Below, piece after piece: positions 62,685 to 64,000 of a DNA stretch of 64,000 nt. Each line of letters starts with the position of its first letter. Position 1 is the stretch's first letter. The translations under genes and the position numbers were made by a program. Source of the stretch: Maribacter halichondriae (lineage in GTDB: Bacteria; Bacteroidota; Bacteroidia; Flavobacteriales; Flavobacteriaceae); contig NZ_CP107030.1 of NCBI RefSeq assembly GCF_027474825.1, positions 2,300,529 through 2,364,528 of the forward strand, read 5' to 3'. The notes beneath the pieces are model-generated. The model saw nothing but the letters and a program-made list of their open reading frames with translations, was not told the origin of the DNA and did not search any database.

Positions 62685-64000
62685 CTAATTATTCAAAAAA
62701 TCCACTACTTCTTTATCGGTTTGGGGGTTAGCGATAATACGTTTCTCCTTGTCCAAAATAAAATAGGTGGGTGTACGCTGAATGGCATAGGCCTTGGCAT
62801 ATTCGCTCTCCCATTTACCCAGGGCGATGACATGTTCGAAATGATCCAACTTTGCAGATTCGATTTTCCAGTTTGCTTCATTGGCCTCCAATCCTACGGC
62901 CAGAACCTTAACATCATCGTTCGACGTCAATTTTTTATGCAAAGGTGGAAGCTCTTTGAGGCAATGCGAACAGGTGCTGCTCCAAAAAATAACGACGTAG
63001 CACTCCGCGTCTTCCCATTCGCTTAATTTTTTGGTGGTATTTCCATCTTTCCAAGTGATTTCAGGAGCTTTTGCACCATTACGTATGCGATTGTTTACTT
63101 CGATATCCGCAATGATTTTTTGATTGTCCGTGATTTGGGCAAGATTTTTTAAATAGGTAGTGAAGACAAAATCGGCAGTATCGTTAAAACCGCTTGCATT
63201 CGCGATATTCCATATTTTATGAAAAATATGCATCTGATAGGAGGAACCCGTGTCTTTTAGTTTTTCGTGTATGGTCCTTATATTTTCTTGTAAGGTCTTT
63301 TCGGTTTCTGTCTTTGAGATTCTTTCTGTGCTAATCGGGGTGAAGACATAGTTGGTCAATTTATCGGTAAGAAAACCCGAGGCCTGTAATATTGGATTCT
63401 TAACATCGAGATGTTTAAAGAACTGATCTTTCTTATGTTGCCAATAGGTTTCCGTAGTTTCATACTCCGAAGGAATATAAGGTCGGTTGGCCTTTACAAA
63501 GTCGTGCACCATCATATTCTTGGTGCTTTGCTCGTAGGCGGTCTGTATATCTTCCAGTTTTTCGCCTAGTTTCTTATAGGCCTCCTTGTCCGTATCTGTT
63601 TTCCCGCTGGCATAAAAGTCCATAAATTCTTGTTTGACCCCGGTAATTTCCCTGAAGTAAGCGTTGAAGATTTTGTTCTCTTCCGAGGAAACGAATGAAA
63701 TTCCCTTTTGGGCATCGAAATTGAATTGAATATTTTCCTTTCCGTTATATAGAACATCAAAATAGAACTCCTCTTGTGGTATGCCGTAGACCAGACGATA
63801 CATTCCCGCAGGTGCGTTCGGGGGAATCTGCATGCTGAACTTTCCGTCATTTATAGCAGTATCGGCTACATATCCTTGGGTGCCGGGCTGCAGCCCGTAT
63901 GCGATTAACCAAGTGTAATCCTTGGTGGGAGAAAAGGTGCCCGAAATAGTATATTGGGCACGTACGGAAAAGGCCATGGTCAGGACCAAAACAAAAAGTA
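62685..64000 (-). CDS. TlpA-like thioredoxin-fold protein with DUF4369 (5' end outside the window)
   Basis: At least 438 residues. The visible N-terminus is the end of a signal peptide (LFVLVLTMAFSVRAQ), so the start codon lies just beyond 64000. The first 120 residues are a DUF4369-like beta domain; the C-terminal 150 form a TlpA/ResA-type thioredoxin domain with the active site STCSHCLKE (CxxC = CSHC). Such exported proteins reduce disulfides or support cytochrome maturation in Bacteroidota. Confidence 0.88.
   Translation of the reverse strand, partial: LFVLVLTMAFSVRAQYTISGTFSPTKDYTWLIAYGLQPGTQGYVADTAINDGKFSMQIPPNAPAGMYRLVYGIPQEEFYFDVLYNGKENIQFNFDAQKGISFVSSEENKIFNAYFREITGVKQEFMDFYASGKTDTDKEAYKKLGEKLEDIQTAYEQSTKNMMVHDFVKANRPYIPSEYETTETYWQHKKDQFFKHLDVKNPILQASGFLTDKLTNYVFTPISTERISKTETEKTLQENIRTIHEKLKDTGSSYQMHIFHKIWNIANASGFNDTADFVFTTYLKNLAQITDNQKIIADIEVNNRIRNGAKAPEITWKDGNTTKKLSEWEDAECYVVIFWSSTCSHCLKELPPLHKKLTSNDDVKVLAVGLEANEANWKIESAKLDHFEHVIALGKWESEYAKAYAIQRTPTYFILDKEKRIIANPQTDKEVVDFLNN

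Overview
The window looks like the chromosome of a marine member of the Bacteroidota, family Flavobacteriaceae. The evidence is a SusC/SusD pair, a type IX secretion sorting domain, GC of roughly 40 %, Bacteroidota-type promoter motifs, small dispersed intergenic repeats common in flavobacteria, and above all a complete flexirubin pigment locus. No rRNA, tRNA, CRISPR array, complete insertion sequence or prophage was seen.

1-30,925: flexirubin-type (dialkylresorcinol plus aryl polyene) biosynthesis. A long leftward run (29,495 to 118), many of its genes overlapping by a few bases, encodes tyrosine ammonia-lyase (4-coumarate starter), FabG, five ketosynthase-like proteins besides DarB (two with degenerate or partial active sites), two acyl carrier proteins, three hotdog dehydratase-like proteins, a thioesterase, DarB and DarA (which build the dialkylresorcinol), a BtrH-like acyl-transfer protein, two acyltransferases, a methyltransferase, an ABC exporter, a LolA-like carrier, an MMPL exporter fused to an acyltransferase, a GT2-DUF2062 protein and a CrtI-like oxidoreductase. 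A halogenase-like flavoprotein is transcribed divergently. In outline: tyrosine gives 4-coumarate, which the ketosynthases, reductase and dehydratases extend to an aryl polyene; DarA/DarB make the resorcinol; acyl transfer joins the two; the lipid-like pigment is moved to the outer membrane.

31,000-37,003: ordinary genes: a secreted protein, a class C beta-lactamase-like hydrolase, a protein of unknown function, SSB, a frameshifted ORF6N protein and RecQ.

37,159-54,610: a carbohydrate utilisation region. It has a GntR regulator with a sugar-binding-type domain, SusC, SusD, a CRTAC1/ASPIC-type FG-GAP lipoprotein (broken by two frameshifts), a seven-heme cytochrome c, a cytosolic GH36-like alpha-galactosidase, a sugar O-acetyltransferase, a sodium:solute symporter, a PAP2 phosphatase and a lipoprotein nucleoside hydrolase. 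An alpha-galactoside is the most likely substrate.

54,688-64,000: housekeeping and mixed genes: an HDAC-family deacylase, MetG, a 160-bp MITE-like element next to a strong terminator, a DUF1800/DUF1501 pair, YraN, an ACT-like protein and a TlpA-like thioredoxin protein cut by the right edge.

Quality note: at least six, probably seven, genes are interrupted by single-base indels in short homopolymers (near 4,053, 4,120, 28,042, 34,470, 43,892, 46,684 and probably 48,191). Adding or removing one base restores a normal protein in each case. This pattern fits an unpolished long-read consensus better than real gene decay. I found no convincing wholly new system; the most unusual items are listed under findings.
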